Below are positions 18,800 through 27,982 of a stretch of 64,000 nt of DNA, piece after piece. Numbering within the stretch: position 1 is the stretch's first letter; every line of letters starts with the position of its first letter. The position numbers were made by a program, and so were the translations under genes. The DNA comes from Natrarchaeobius halalkaliphilus (lineage in GTDB: Archaea > Halobacteriota > Halobacteria > Halobacteriales > Natrialbaceae): NCBI RefSeq assembly GCF_003841485.1, contig NZ_REFY01000004.1:372001-436000 (forward strand). Reading direction: 5' to 3'. A model generated the notes under the pieces. It saw only the letters and a list, made by a program, of their open reading frames with translations, ran no database searches and had not been told where the DNA came from.

Positions 18800-20518
18800 T
18801 CACCGCTCGCGCCGGAGCCGTGCGACGACGAACTCCCGGTCGACGTTCGCGAGGAACGGGCCGAGTTTCGGACCCTGTCGCTCGTCGAAAAAGAGCCGAT
18901 AGCCGGCCGCGAAGAACTCGCCGGTTTCGACGTCGTGGCGTCTCGCACTCTCGTAGATCTCTCCCTGAATCTCCTCGGGCCCGTGGCCTTCCTCGACGAA
19001 GTCCGCAAGGTCCTCGAGTGCCGCCTCGGTCGCGGCGTCGAAGTCGTGGTCCGGAACCGCCGCGCGCTTGAGTTCGTAGTCGAACTCGTTTTCGGTGCGC
19101 CGGGCCCAGTTTCGGGCCTGCTCGACGCGCTCGAGCGCCTCTTCGACCGCCCACTCGGGCGCGTCGTCGGGAACGTGACCCTCCCGACGGGCTATCTCCT
19201 CGCGCAGGTCGGGGTCGTCGGTCATCCCGAGGACCGCCGCAAAGGTATACGGAAGGCGGATGCGCCGTTCTCGTGGCTCGTCGACGATGAGCGGATAGAC
19301 TCGCTTTGCGAAGGCCACCTCGTCCTCGTCGGCGTCGATCTCGTCGAAGTAAATCTCTTCGAGTCGATCGAACTCGTCGACCAGCTGATCGAGGCGTTCG
19401 ATGCTGAAGTCCCGAGCTTTCGAGGGATCCTTGACGAAGAAATACCGCAACACCTCGGGTTCGATCAGCTCGAGGACGTCCGAGACGAGGATGACGTTAC
19501 CCGCCGAGGACGAAAAGGGCTCTCCATCGAGGGTGAACCACTCGTAGACCATCGGCACGGGCGGTTCGATCTCGAGGACGTTGCGGGCGACGTCGTCGCC
19601 GCTCGGCCAGGAGCCCTCGGCGTGATCCTTGCCGAAGGGTTCGAAGTCGACGCCCAGCTGCTGCCACTGGCCGGGCCACTCGAAGCGCCAGGGCATCTTC
19701 CCCTCTCGGACGGTGGCGCTGCCCTCGTGACCGCAGCCGTCGATGGTCCGATCGCCGGCGTCCATGTCGGTACACCGGTAGGACACGGTCGCCGGCTCGG
19801 CGTCTAGATCGACGCCCGTGACGGTCTCGGTGATCTTCCCACACTCCGCACAGATCGGATTGAACGGGACGTAGTCGTCGTCGACTTTGTCCTGGTAGGC
19901 CGCCAGAACGTCGCGTGCACGGTCGCGGTTCTCCAGGACGTGGCGAGTAACGTCATCGAACTCGCCGCGCTCGTATAACTCCGTGTTCGAGACGAGGTCG
20001 ATCGGGACGTCGACGGCGTCGGCGCTGTCCGCAATGATTCTCGAGAAGTGGTCGCCGTAGGAGTCACAGCAGCCGAACGGGTCGGGAATGTCGGTGTACG
20101 GCGCGCCGAGATTACGTCCGAGTGCGCCCGCGTCGACGTCACCCAGATCGACGAGGGCTCCCTCGAGGTCACAGAGCGTCCGCGGGAGTTTGCGAAGCGG
20201 ATCACGATCGTCCGCGGTGAACACCTGGCGCACCTCGTGGCCGCGCTCGCGCAGGACCTCGGCGACGTAGTAACCGCGCAACAGTTCGTTGACGTTGCCG
20301 AGGTGAGGGACTCCCGACGGCGAGATGCCGCCTTTGACGACGATCGGTTCGTCCGGATCGCGCGCCTCGACTCGGTCTGCGACGGCGTCGGCCCAGAACG
20401 CGTGGTGTTCGTCGTCCTCGCGCTGGAGTGTGTACGGGCTCGACTCGTCGCCTGGTTCCGATTCCGCGACCGCACGTCCGCCCTCGCTGTTCGTCTCGGT
20501 GTCCGGTTCGTCGCTCAT
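18800..20518 (-). CDS. lysS: Lysyl-tRNA synthetase, class I
   Basis: 572 residues. Motif PHLGN at 71-75 (HIGH type) and the KMSKS-type SSSAGN near residue 340 place it in the class I LysRS family of archaea. A Cys-rich insertion (CAECG, then YRC and GCGHEG) near 195-245 is a zinc knuckle. The C-terminal alpha-helical anticodon-binding cage follows. It charges tRNA-Lys. The first codons overlap the end of pyrH by four bases (ATGA), so pyrH and lysS are translationally coupled in one transcript. Confidence 0.96.
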   Translation of the reverse strand: MSDEPDTETNSEGGRAVAESEPGDESSPYTLQREDDEHHAFWADAVADRVEARDPDEPIVVKGGISPSGVPHLGNVNELLRGYYVAEVLRERGHEVRQVFTADDRDPLRKLPRTLCDLEGALVDLGDVDAGALGRNLGAPYTDIPDPFGCCDSYGDHFSRIIADSADAVDVPIDLVSNTELYERGEFDDVTRHVLENRDRARDVLAAYQDKVDDDYVPFNPICAECGKITETVTGVDLDAEPATVSYRCTDMDAGDRTIDGCGHEGSATVREGKMPWRFEWPGQWQQLGVDFEPFGKDHAEGSWPSGDDVARNVLEIEPPVPMVYEWFTLDGEPFSSSAGNVILVSDVLELIEPEVLRYFFVKDPSKARDFSIERLDQLVDEFDRLEEIYFDEIDADEDEVAFAKRVYPLIVDEPRERRIRLPYTFAAVLGMTDDPDLREEIARREGHVPDDAPEWAVEEALERVEQARNWARRTENEFDYELKRAAVPDHDFDAATEAALEDLADFVEEGHGPEEIQGEIYESARRHDVETGEFFAAGYRLFFDERQGPKLGPFLANVDREFVVARLRRER

Positions 20519-21240
20519 CGCTCGTGTTCCGCCCAGTACGTCGGCTCTTCACCGACACCGGCGGGGATGACGTCGGTACCGTCGTGTTCGCCGTACCGGA
20601 CCGCTCGGGCGATTCTGTCGGAATCCGTTCCGTCGAGGACGATCGTCCGCATCCCCGACCGCTCGATGATCTTCGCCGCGAGCAGGTCGACTGGAGCCGA
20701 CGCGCCGGCGTTCATCTCGAGGCCGGCGATGACGTCGACGAGTTCGGCGGCCGAGAGTCGGTCGTACTTGGTCGCGCTCTCGTCCTCGTTGGGGTCGGCG
20801 CTGTAGACCCCCGGAACGCTGGTCGCGTAGACGAGTAGGTCGGCGTCGACGTACTCCGCGAGGGCCGCACCGACGGCGTCGGTCGTCTGAGCGGGAGCGA
20901 CGCCGCCCATGACGGAGACGTTTCCCTGACGGAGCGCGTCGCCGGCTTCCTCGTAATCGAGTGCCGGCGCCGTGACGGACTCTTCACCGAGTGCGGCGAT
21001 GAGGAGCCGAGCGTTGAGTCGGGTAACGTCGATCCCGAGCTGATCGAGTTCGATTTCGTTGGCCCCGAGGTCGCGCGCGGCACCGATATACTCCCGCGCG
21101 ACACCGCCACCGCCGACGACTGCGCCGACGCGACAGCCGTCCGAAACGAGGTTTTCGACGACGGCAGCGTGCTCGGCCACCCGATGAGCGCCGGGCTCGG
21201 GGACGAGTACGCTTCCGCCGATGGAGACGACCACTTTCAT
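20515..21240 (-). CDS. pyrH: UMP kinase
   Basis: 241 residues from the ATG at 21238-21240. The amino-acid-kinase fold is shown by the N-terminal VVVSIGGSVLVPE, the nucleotide loop VVGGGGVAREYI and the later DADLLVYATSVPGVYSADP. It phosphorylates UMP to UDP in pyrimidine synthesis; the archaeal type is shorter than the bacterial one and lacks the GTP-regulatory insert. A longer frame to 21741 contains an improbable Arg/Asp-rich front and is rejected. First gene of the pyrH-lysS pair. Confidence 0.94.
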   Translation of the reverse strand: MKVVVSIGGSVLVPEPGAHRVAEHAAVVENLVSDGCRVGAVVGGGGVAREYIGAARDLGANEIELDQLGIDVTRLNARLLIAALGEESVTAPALDYEEAGDALRQGNVSVMGGVAPAQTTDAVGAALAEYVDADLLVYATSVPGVYSADPNEDESATKYDRLSAAELVDVIAGLEMNAGASAPVDLLAAKIIERSGMRTIVLDGTDSDRIARAVRYGEHDGTDVIPAGVGEEPTYWAEHER

Positions 21241-21375
21241 GCTAATCCGGTGTAACCGGGTTGCTATCTTAAGAGTTGCCAACTGTCCGGCACTCGCCAC
21301 GGCGTGACACTTGAAAGCGGTGCTGGTCGGTCCGGCGGCGACAGCTACAAAGTGCAACCCGGCCTTGTCACGTAC

Positions 21376-22224
21376 ATGCACGTACTCGGTATCGTCGGTC
21401 ACGACGCACGAGACGAGACGCTCGAGACCGTCGTCGATCAGGCGGTCGAACGGCTTTCGGGGGCGGGACGCGTCGGCGTCGTCAGATACGACGCGACTAT
21501 TGCGGACGGAATGACCGCCAGCGAGACGATTACGGTCGGCGGAGACGTTACCTACGAACTCGGAGCGGACGGCGACTGGACTGCGACCGGAACGGGGCTC
21601 TCCGTCGACGACGCACTCGATCGGCTGGCGCTCGACTGCGAGTACGCCGTCGTCGTCGGCGTCCGCCCTCTGCAGTATCCCTCGGTCGTCGTGGGATCGG
21701 GACGGACCGGAGAGGACAGCCTCGACGTCGAGTCGGATCACGTCATCGCTACCGTCGAGACAGCGGCCGAACTCGCGGATATCGACCTCGCGACAGAACT
21801 CGAGCGCGTCGACCCCTACGAAACGCTCGAGTCACTCGTCGCTCGCGTCAAACGGTCTCCTCTGGCCGACCGGTCCGGCGCGATCGCGACCTTTACCGGT
21901 CGAGTGCGCGCGAAAGACGCCGAGGACGACGATCGGACGCAGTACCTCGAGTTCGAGAAGTACGAGGGCGTCGCCGATGAACGAATGAACGCACTCGAGG
22001 TCGACCTCGAAAAGCGAGACGGCGTGCTCTCAGTCGAACTCTACCACCGAACCGGCGTCATCGAGGACGGCGAGGATATCGTCTTCGTCGTCGTCCTCGC
22101 GGGCCACCGCGAGGAAGCGTTCCGGACCGTCGAAGACGGAATCAACCGGCTGAAAGACGAGGTTCCGCTCTTCAAGAAGGAAGTGACGATCGAAGACGAG
22201 TTCTGGGTTCACGAACAACGTTGA
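21376..22224 (+). CDS. moaE: Molybdopterin synthase catalytic subunit MoaE with MobB-like N-terminal domain
   Basis: 282 residues from the ATG at 21376. Residues 150-282 are MoaE: the GAIATFTGRVR segment, EYEKYEGVAD-like region and FKKEVTIEDEFWVHE, including the Lys positions that act in sulphur transfer to precursor Z. Residues 1-130 resemble MobB, the molybdopterin-guanine-dinucleotide accessory protein, but the P-loop is degenerate (GHDARDET instead of a GxxxxGKT). The front part may keep a scaffold role. It is divergent from pyrH across 135 bases. Confidence 0.9.
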   Translation: MHVLGIVGHDARDETLETVVDQAVERLSGAGRVGVVRYDATIADGMTASETITVGGDVTYELGADGDWTATGTGLSVDDALDRLALDCEYAVVVGVRPLQYPSVVVGSGRTGEDSLDVESDHVIATVETAAELADIDLATELERVDPYETLESLVARVKRSPLADRSGAIATFTGRVRAKDAEDDDRTQYLEFEKYEGVADERMNALEVDLEKRDGVLSVELYHRTGVIEDGEDIVFVVVLAGHREEAFRTVEDGINRLKDEVPLFKKEVTIEDEFWVHEQR

Positions 22225-22472
22225 TGGTCCGCGGCTAAGATGGACGATAGCACCCTCATCGTTTCCGCTCCCCAGCGATAGAATACAGTGACTATCCGTC
22301 CATCGAGAAGTACTATCTCGTCCGTATGATCGCACCGAGATAATGAGTTAGCGCCCGTCGTAAAACGTTTAACAGATTCTAGAGGAGTAGTAAATGAGTG
22401 AATAAACGCGGCTAAAAGATTCATTACCGATCAGATCAGTGAACACAATCGAATTTTAGCGAACCGTCCTCG

Positions 22473-22480
22473 ACTTATAA
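22473..22480 (+). promoter_or_regulatory. TATA box for the DUF7123-like gene
   Basis: CTTATAAC centred about 27 bases before the ATG at 22504. With the usual 25-base spacing to the transcription start, the mRNA would be leaderless or nearly so. Confidence 0.55.
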
Positions 22481-22503
22481 CATATACCCATCACAAGTGG
22501 TCG

Positions 22504-22749
22504 ATGTCGATGAGTACAACAGCACAACCCTCCACGGAAAGCAAGGAACACCGTCTGAAACGCTACCTTCGCGACCGCGCCGAAGACGGAGAGCTGTACT
22601 TCAAAGGCAAGTTCATCGCCGACGAAGTCGGCATGTCTCCCAAGGAGATCGGCGCGCTCATGGTCAAACTCTCCGAGTCCGCGACCGAACTCGAGATCGA
22701 AAAGTGGTCCTACACGAGCGCAACGACGTGGCGCGTCGAATCCGCTTGA
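22504..22749 (+). CDS. DUF7123-like small winged-helix protein
   Basis: 81 residues. After a polar N-terminus comes HRLKRYLRDRAEDGELYFKG and KFIADEVGMSPKEIGALMVKL, the pattern of a compact winged helix, then EIEKWSYTSATTWRVE. The region matches what I recall as the haloarchaeal DUF7123 family. The 279 bases before it hold no other gene and contain an AT-rich stretch. It may bind DNA, but no partner is visible. Confidence 0.8.
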   Translation: MSMSTTAQPSTESKEHRLKRYLRDRAEDGELYFKGKFIADEVGMSPKEIGALMVKLSESATELEIEKWSYTSATTWRVESA

Positions 22750-22916
22750 GGTTCCGAGACGCGACTCTCGAGCGGTCTCGTCACCGACGCGAACGCGTTC
22801 CCCGCACGGTTTCGTCTCCGCCGCTCGACGAAGGGGTGGGGGCTTCGGCATCGCTCGAGTCGCGTCGGTCCCCGTTTCGTCTCTCCTTCCGCCGTCCACA
22901 CCCCGTTCCAGCGAAC

Positions 22917-22924
22917 GTATATAC
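22917..22924 (+). promoter_or_regulatory. TATA box for the second site-2 protease gene
   Basis: GTATATAC about 27 bases before the ATG at 22948, the spacing expected for a leaderless haloarchaeal transcript. Confidence 0.55.
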
Positions 22925-22947
22925 GAGGGGACAGTGAGTCACGCACG

Positions 22948-24129
22948 ATGGACGACGTCGATTCGTCCGGCTACAGCACGTCGACGCGAGCCCAGCCCCT
23001 CCAGAACGGACCGCCGCTCGAGCGGATCGAGTCGGTTTTTTCGGTGTACGAAACGCAGACCGAGGGTGAGACCGCTGGTTCGGACGAGGCGAGCCGGACG
23101 CTGGTCTACTACGGCGATCCACTGGTTCCACCGCAGGACGTGATGAGCGAGCTGTGGCCCGTGTTCCAGGAGGCCGGCTACGAACCGGAACTGACGACTC
23201 GACACGGCGAGTTCGTCCTGGTTGCCGAACCGAAACAGGTCGGCGTCGACGGGGTTCCCTGGACCAACGTCGTTCTGTTGTGTCTGACCGTCGCGTCGAC
23301 GCTGTTTGCCGGGTCGATGTGGTATCACATCGATCCGATCGCCAATCCGACCGAGATGTGGCGCGCCTGGCCGTTTACCGTCGCGATCCTCGGCGTCCTG
23401 GGCGTTCACGAGATGGGACACTACGTGACGAGTCGGTACCACGACGTCGACGCCTCGCTTCCGTACTTCATCCCCGTGCCTACGCTCATCGGTACGATGG
23501 GTGCGGTGATCAAGATGAAAGGGCGAATGCCCGACCGGAAGGCACTGTTCGACATCGGCGTCGCCGGACCGCTCGCCGGTCTGGTCGCGACGATCGCAGT
23601 CACGGTCGTCGGGTTACACCTGCCGCCGGTGACCGCACCCGAATCCGTCGTTCAGGATCCCAACGCGATCCAGATACGGCTCGGCTACCCACCCTTGCTC
23701 GAGATGCTCGCGGCCGCGTTCGACCAGCCGCTGTACCGCGACGACCCGGCGACGGCGGTCAACCCGGTCGTCATCGGCGGCTGGGTCGGGATGTTCGTTA
23801 CCTTTCTCAACCTTATCCCCGTCGGCCAGCTCGACGGCGGACACATCCTCCGGGCGATGGCCGGTGAGTTCCAGGAGACGATCGCGGCGCTCGTTCCGGG
23901 CGCGTTGTTCGGTCTGGCGGTCTATCTCTACTACGTCGGTGACCACGGCGGTAACTCAGTCCTCATCTGGGCGGTCTGGGGCGTCTTCACCGCCATCCTC
24001 GCCACCGTCGGCCCCGCACACCCGGTCCGCGACGACCGGTTGGGTCTCGGTCGGCTCCTCCTCGGCATCGTCACGTTCGGGCTCGGAATCCTCTGTTTCA
24101 TGGCCGTTCCGATCGCGATCGTCGAATAG
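22948..24129 (+). CDS. Site-2 protease (M50), six-span core
   Basis: 393 residues. A soluble N-terminal region (1-100) precedes the membrane core. Zinc ligands are HEMGH at 154-158, with QLDGGH near 290 providing the conserved Asp. No PDZ domain is present, unlike the other M50 protein in this window. The order of hydrophobic segments matches the plant/archaeal EGY1-like branch as I remember it. It should perform intramembrane proteolysis of a single-span substrate; none is apparent nearby. Confidence 0.9.
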   Translation: MDDVDSSGYSTSTRAQPLQNGPPLERIESVFSVYETQTEGETAGSDEASRTLVYYGDPLVPPQDVMSELWPVFQEAGYEPELTTRHGEFVLVAEPKQVGVDGVPWTNVVLLCLTVASTLFAGSMWYHIDPIANPTEMWRAWPFTVAILGVLGVHEMGHYVTSRYHDVDASLPYFIPVPTLIGTMGAVIKMKGRMPDRKALFDIGVAGPLAGLVATIAVTVVGLHLPPVTAPESVVQDPNAIQIRLGYPPLLEMLAAAFDQPLYRDDPATAVNPVVIGGWVGMFVTFLNLIPVGQLDGGHILRAMAGEFQETIAALVPGALFGLAVYLYYVGDHGGNSVLIWAVWGVFTAILATVGPAHPVRDDRLGLGRLLLGIVTFGLGILCFMAVPIAIVE

Positions 24130-24142
24130 CGGCCTCCGTCTC

Positions 24143-25054
24143 TCAGCCGTGCGTGAATCCGCGATCCTCGAGCGCGTCGCCGTCTATCGTTATTCCGTCG
24201 CCGGGTTTGCGGACCGAACCGATCGTCGAAAGTGGGACGGCTGTCGCCGCTCGAACGGCCTCGAGTGCGTCTTCGGGAACGGTTGCCACGAGCTCGAAAT
24301 CCTCCCCGAACGTCGTTGCGCGCTCGAGCGCTTCGTCGTCGTCGGCTGAGACCTCGAACAACGCATCGTCGATCGGGACGTCCCCAGCGTCCACCGCGAA
24401 CCCGCAGTCGCTTGCCTCCGAAAGCTGGTGGAGCGAGCGCGCGAGCCCGTCGCTCGAGTCCATCATTGCGGTCGCGTGCGCTCCGAGTGCAAGGCCGGCG
24501 TCGACACGCGGCTCGAACCGGAACAGCTCGTTCGCCCGTTCACGGAGGCGGTCGGCGTCGGCAGCCGAGTCGGTTTCGGACGCACGATCGAACAGCTCGA
24601 GTGCGGCGGCGCTTCGTCCGAGCGTTCCCGTGACACAGAGGCGGTCGCCGGGACGGGCACCGCCTCGGAGGACGGGGTCGTCCGTCCGTCCGAACGCGGT
24701 CGTCGTAACCGTAAACTCATCGTGACCGTCGAGATCGCCGCCGACGTACTCGGCACCGACGCGCTCGCAGACCTCGCGTGCGCCGCGTACGAACGCGAGC
24801 ACCTCGTCACGGTCGAGCTCGGGAGCCGCGTAAACGGCGACCGCCGCTATCGCGGTCGCACCCATCGCGGCCACGTCCGATAGCGACGCACCGACGGCAC
24901 GCCAACCCGCCGTATAGCGCGTCGTTCCGGACGGGAAATCCGTCCGCTCGTGGAGCATGTCCGTCGTTATCACGAGATCGTCGACGACCGCGGCGTCGTC
25001 GCCGGCGGCCTCGAGTTCGCGTTCCAGAAGCGCCAGTACGGCCCGTTCGTCCAT
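24143..25054 (-). CDS. thiL: Thiamine-monophosphate kinase
   Basis: 303 residues from the ATG at 25052-25054. Motifs of the AIRS/ThiL fold are DDAAVVDD (metal/ATP), the TTDMLHERTDFP loop, SLSDVAAMGA, the GGDLDG segment and MDSSDGLARSL. It phosphorylates thiamine monophosphate to the coenzyme thiamine diphosphate. A longer frame to 25420 would overlap the S19e gene and is rejected. Divergent from rps19e; convergent with the site-2 protease with 13 bases between stops. Confidence 0.93.
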   Translation of the reverse strand: MDERAVLALLERELEAAGDDAAVVDDLVITTDMLHERTDFPSGTTRYTAGWRAVGASLSDVAAMGATAIAAVAVYAAPELDRDEVLAFVRGAREVCERVGAEYVGGDLDGHDEFTVTTTAFGRTDDPVLRGGARPGDRLCVTGTLGRSAAALELFDRASETDSAADADRLRERANELFRFEPRVDAGLALGAHATAMMDSSDGLARSLHQLSEASDCGFAVDAGDVPIDDALFEVSADDDEALERATTFGEDFELVATVPEDALEAVRAATAVPLSTIGSVRKPGDGITIDGDALEDRGFTHG

Positions 25055-25190
25055 ACCTCTCGTTTCGTCTCGAGTGCGAAAAACGGTCCGGGACTGCGCT
25101 GTGCCGACGGCGACCGGTGGAAACGGAACGCCGACGCGGCTCGAGTGCGATACGATGGTCTTAAATGCCGCGGAAGGGAACCTGACCCCA

Positions 25191-25646
25191 ATGGCTACGA
25201 TGTACGACGTTCCGGCGGACGATCTCATCGAGGCGCTCGCTGAGGACCTCGGAGACCGACTCGACGAACCCGACTGGGCGCAGTTCGCAAAGACCGGCGT
25301 CGGTCGCGAACTGCCACCCCAACAGGAGGACTTCTGGGCGACGCGTGCGGCGAGTCTCCTGCGAAAGATCGCGGATCGCGGACCCGTCGGTGTCGAACGA
25401 CTCGCAACCGAATACGGCAACGCGAAAAGCGGCTCGAACCGCTACCGCGTCGCGCCCGACCGACGGACCGACGGCTCGCGCAACGTGATCCGGACGATCC
25501 TCCAGCAACTCGAGGACGAGGACCTCGTCGAGACTGCAGAGGGCGAAGGACGGCGCATCACCCCGAACGGACGGAGCCTCCTCGACGATACCGCAGGCAC
25601 CGTACTCGAGGACCTCGACCGTCCGGAACTCGAGCGCTACGCCTGA
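25191..25646 (+). CDS. rps19e: Ribosomal protein S19e
   Basis: 151 residues from the ATG at 25191 (MATMYDVPADDLIEALAEDL). The core DWAQFAKTGVGRELPPQQEDFW followed by RAASLLRKIADRGPVGVERLA and a winged-helix C-terminus is typical of archaeal and eukaryotic S19e in the small subunit. The PDCD5-like protein follows on the same strand, the usual archaeal arrangement. Confidence 0.96.
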   Translation: MATMYDVPADDLIEALAEDLGDRLDEPDWAQFAKTGVGRELPPQQEDFWATRAASLLRKIADRGPVGVERLATEYGNAKSGSNRYRVAPDRRTDGSRNVIRTILQQLEDEDLVETAEGEGRRITPNGRSLLDDTAGTVLEDLDRPELERYA

Positions 25647-25756
25647 ACGTCGGCCTCATCTCCCGCTTTTCGTCACGCGTTTCTCGAGAGCGATCAGTCG
25701 CCCGGCGTGAGCGTGGTCCGTAATCATTTTCCCCGCCGCCAAACAATCGAAGACGT

Positions 25757-26107
25757 ATGAGCGACGCACCCGACGAGGAGAAACTCGAACAGCTTCGACA
25801 GCAGAAAATGGAGCAGCTACAGGAACAGGCGGAATCCGGACAGGGGGAGGGCTCCAAGGAGGCCGCCCAGCAGCAAGCGGACGCCCAGAAACAGGCGCTC
25901 TTGCGCCAGCACCTGACCGACGACGCGCGAAAGCGACTCAACACGGTCAAGATGAGCAAACCACAGTTCGGCCAGCAGGTCGAACAGCAGGTCATCGCGC
26001 TGGCCCGAAGCGGACGGATGCAGGGCAAAATCGACGACGACAAGATGAAACAGCTCTTGAAGGAGCTAAAGCCCGACTCGAAGAGTTTCGACATCAAGCG
26101 ACGCTGA
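25757..26107 (+). CDS. DNA-binding protein of the PDCD5 family
   Basis: 116 residues: a Gln/Glu-rich N-terminal helix ([18 protein letters not shown]), then [22 protein letters not shown] and [17 protein letters not shown], the conserved three-helix PDCD5 core. Archaeal members bind nucleic acid or chaperonin in vitro. It overlaps the next gene by one base (TGATG), indicating coupling. It follows S19e after 110 bases. Confidence 0.93.
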   Translation: MSDAPDEEKLEQLRQQKMEQLQEQAESGQGEGSKEAAQQQADAQKQALLRQHLTDDARKRLNTVKMSKPQFGQQVEQQVIALARSGRMQGKIDDDKMKQLLKELKPDSKSFDIKRR

Positions 26108-26697
26108 TGGAGGTCGGACTGCTTTACAGCGGCGGCAAGGATTCGACGCTCGCGGCGCTCCTCCTCGAGGATTTCTACGACGTAACGCTCGTGACGGCCC
26201 AGTTCGGAATTAGCGACGACTGGAAACACGCCCGCGCGACCGCCGACGCGACCGGCTTCGCGTTCGAACGGCTCGAACTCGATGCGGAGGTGGCACACGA
26301 GGCCGTCGCGATGATCCGGGACGACGGCTTCCCTCGAAACGGTATCCAACACGTCCACCAGCACGCACTCGAACGAGCCGCAGCCGACGGGTTCGACGTC
26401 GTCGCGGACGGAACGCGACGGGACGATCGCGTGCCCACGGTTTCGAGGGCCCAAGCACAGAGTCTCGAGGACCGACACAGCGTCGATTACATCTCGCCGC
26501 TGTCGGGGTTCGGCCGCGGTGCCGTCGACCAGCTCGTCGACGCCCATCTCGAGGTAACGGTCGGGCCAAGCGAGGAGATCAGGCGAGCCGACTACGAGGC
26601 GGAGCTCCGGGCGCTCATCGTCGACGAGGACGGCCTCGACGCCGTCGGGGACTACTTTCCGGACCACGAACAGACCTACGTAACCGACGTTCGCTGA
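26107..26697 (+). CDS. PP-loop (adenine alpha-hydrolase fold) ATPase, DUF7411-like
   Basis: 196 residues with the PP-loop SGGKDSTLAALLL at about 8-20, which binds the ATP diphosphate in enzymes that adenylate an amide, carbonyl or RNA base. Further conserved-looking segments are HQHALERAAADGFDVVADGTRRDD and YISPLSGFG. It is related to the alpha-hydrolase proteins found beside PDCD5 and S19e in haloarchaea, and I recall the label DUF7411. The TGA stop forms the first bases of repeat C. The product is unknown; a tRNA- or translation-related role is only suggested by the neighbours. Confidence 0.8.
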   Translation: MEVGLLYSGGKDSTLAALLLEDFYDVTLVTAQFGISDDWKHARATADATGFAFERLELDAEVAHEAVAMIRDDGFPRNGIQHVHQHALERAAADGFDVVADGTRRDDRVPTVSRAQAQSLEDRHSVDYISPLSGFGRGAVDQLVDAHLEVTVGPSEEIRRADYEAELRALIVDEDGLDAVGDYFPDHEQTYVTDVR

Positions 26698-26765
26698 TAC
26701 GGATTGCTGTACCGGGTTACCGGTGCGACCGCGGGCGGTCGTGGTCGCACCGGTAACGACTGTTG
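26695..26765. repeat. Palindromic intergenic repeat, copy C
   Basis: Starts TGATACGGATTGCTGT and has inner arms GTTACCGGTGCGACC and GGTCGCACCGGTAAC, exact inverse complements around a GC-rich loop. The distal outer arm is eroded (TGTTGATC). The left TGA is the stop codon of the PP-loop gene. Confidence 0.88.
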
Positions 26766-26883
26766 ATCTCCCGATCTCGTCGCTGCGAAATGCCTCCGCG
26801 TGTATTTCTCCACCGAGAGCTGATATATAGCTCGGAGGGGACAACCAGCGCGTTTATCCCGTCGGAGTAACATCGGATTACCG

Positions 26884-27972
26884 ATGCAGCGACTGCACGC
26901 CCGATACCCGTTTCTCGAGGCGGCACGCGAGACCGTGGCGACCGAGGCGGTCGATCTGGCGACCGTCGTCGAGGACGATCGCGCGGTCGTCGACCGCGCC
27001 CGTCAACGAGTTATTACCGCACTCGAGGGGGAGGGTATCGGTGAGCCACACCGAACGACCCGGATCGAGTTGCTCTCCTATCCCGTTGCGCGCGTTCTCG
27101 TCTCGATGGTCGGGGAACGCATCCTCGTTCGACGGTACGCTCGCGGAGAGGCCGAAACCGCCTACGACCGGTTCAAAAACGACCGCGACGACACGACCGA
27201 ACTGAAAAGCGTCGAAACGACGGCACTCGATCTCGCGGACCTCCGTGCCGAGTTCGAGATGGACGAAGCCGTTCGAAGCTCGTCGACGGAGAGCTACCGG
27301 ATCGACGTCGGTACGTATCTTCCGCTTGCGGCGAACCTGTGGGGCGACGAGTGGTTGCTCGTCAATCAGCCGGTAGCCGATGGGGAGGTCCCGGTCAGCG
27401 AGGACGAACTGCTGGTGCTCCTCCGGGAGGCGATCCGGAACCGCATCGAGGACGGATTGCCGTTCGAGGTCCCCGAATCGATCGCGAGCGCGCTCGAGGA
27501 CGACGCCGAGGAGATCAGACGAGCGCTGGCCGAACTCGATCTGACCCGCGAAATAGACACGGTCGTCCCCGACCTGTTCCCGCCGTGTATGAAGGCACTG
27601 CTCGACGATATCCAGAAGGGGGAACACCTCCCGCATCACTCCCGGTTCGCGATCACCGCGTTTCTGGCGAACATCGGCATGTCGACCGACGAGATCGTCG
27701 ACCTCTATCGGGTAAACTCCTCGTTCGGTGAGGAGATGACTCGCTACCAGACCGACCACATCCGGGGCGATACGTCACCGACTGAGTACTCCTCGCCCTC
27801 GTGTGCGACGATGCAATCTTACGGCGACTGCGTGAACAAAGACGACCTCTGTGAGCGCATCCCTCATCCGATGGCCTACTACGAAGAGCGGATCGACGAT
27901 GCCGAAGACGACGAACTCGAGGACTGGCGCGAAAGCGAGGGGGAGGAGGAAGGCGAACCTGCGGACGACTAA
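26884..27972 (+). CDS. priL: DNA primase large subunit
   Basis: 362 residues. PriL binds the catalytic PriS and template and carries a 4Fe-4S cluster. The N-terminal helical domain runs to about 210; the C-terminal domain holds the four cluster cysteines in order: FPPCMKALL, PSCATMQSYGDC and DDLCERIPHPMAYY. The last 25 residues are an acidic tail. The start ATG at 26884 follows repeat C by 118 bases; a TATA-like GATATATAG lies about 60 bases upstream. priS is not in this window. Confidence 0.93.
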   Translation: MQRLHARYPFLEAARETVATEAVDLATVVEDDRAVVDRARQRVITALEGEGIGEPHRTTRIELLSYPVARVLVSMVGERILVRRYARGEAETAYDRFKNDRDDTTELKSVETTALDLADLRAEFEMDEAVRSSSTESYRIDVGTYLPLAANLWGDEWLLVNQPVADGEVPVSEDELLVLLREAIRNRIEDGLPFEVPESIASALEDDAEEIRRALAELDLTREIDTVVPDLFPPCMKALLDDIQKGEHLPHHSRFAITAFLANIGMSTDEIVDLYRVNSSFGEEMTRYQTDHIRGDTSPTEYSSPSCATMQSYGDCVNKDDLCERIPHPMAYYEERIDDAEDDELEDWRESEGEEEGEPADD

Positions 27973-27982
27973 CTCCGACGGA

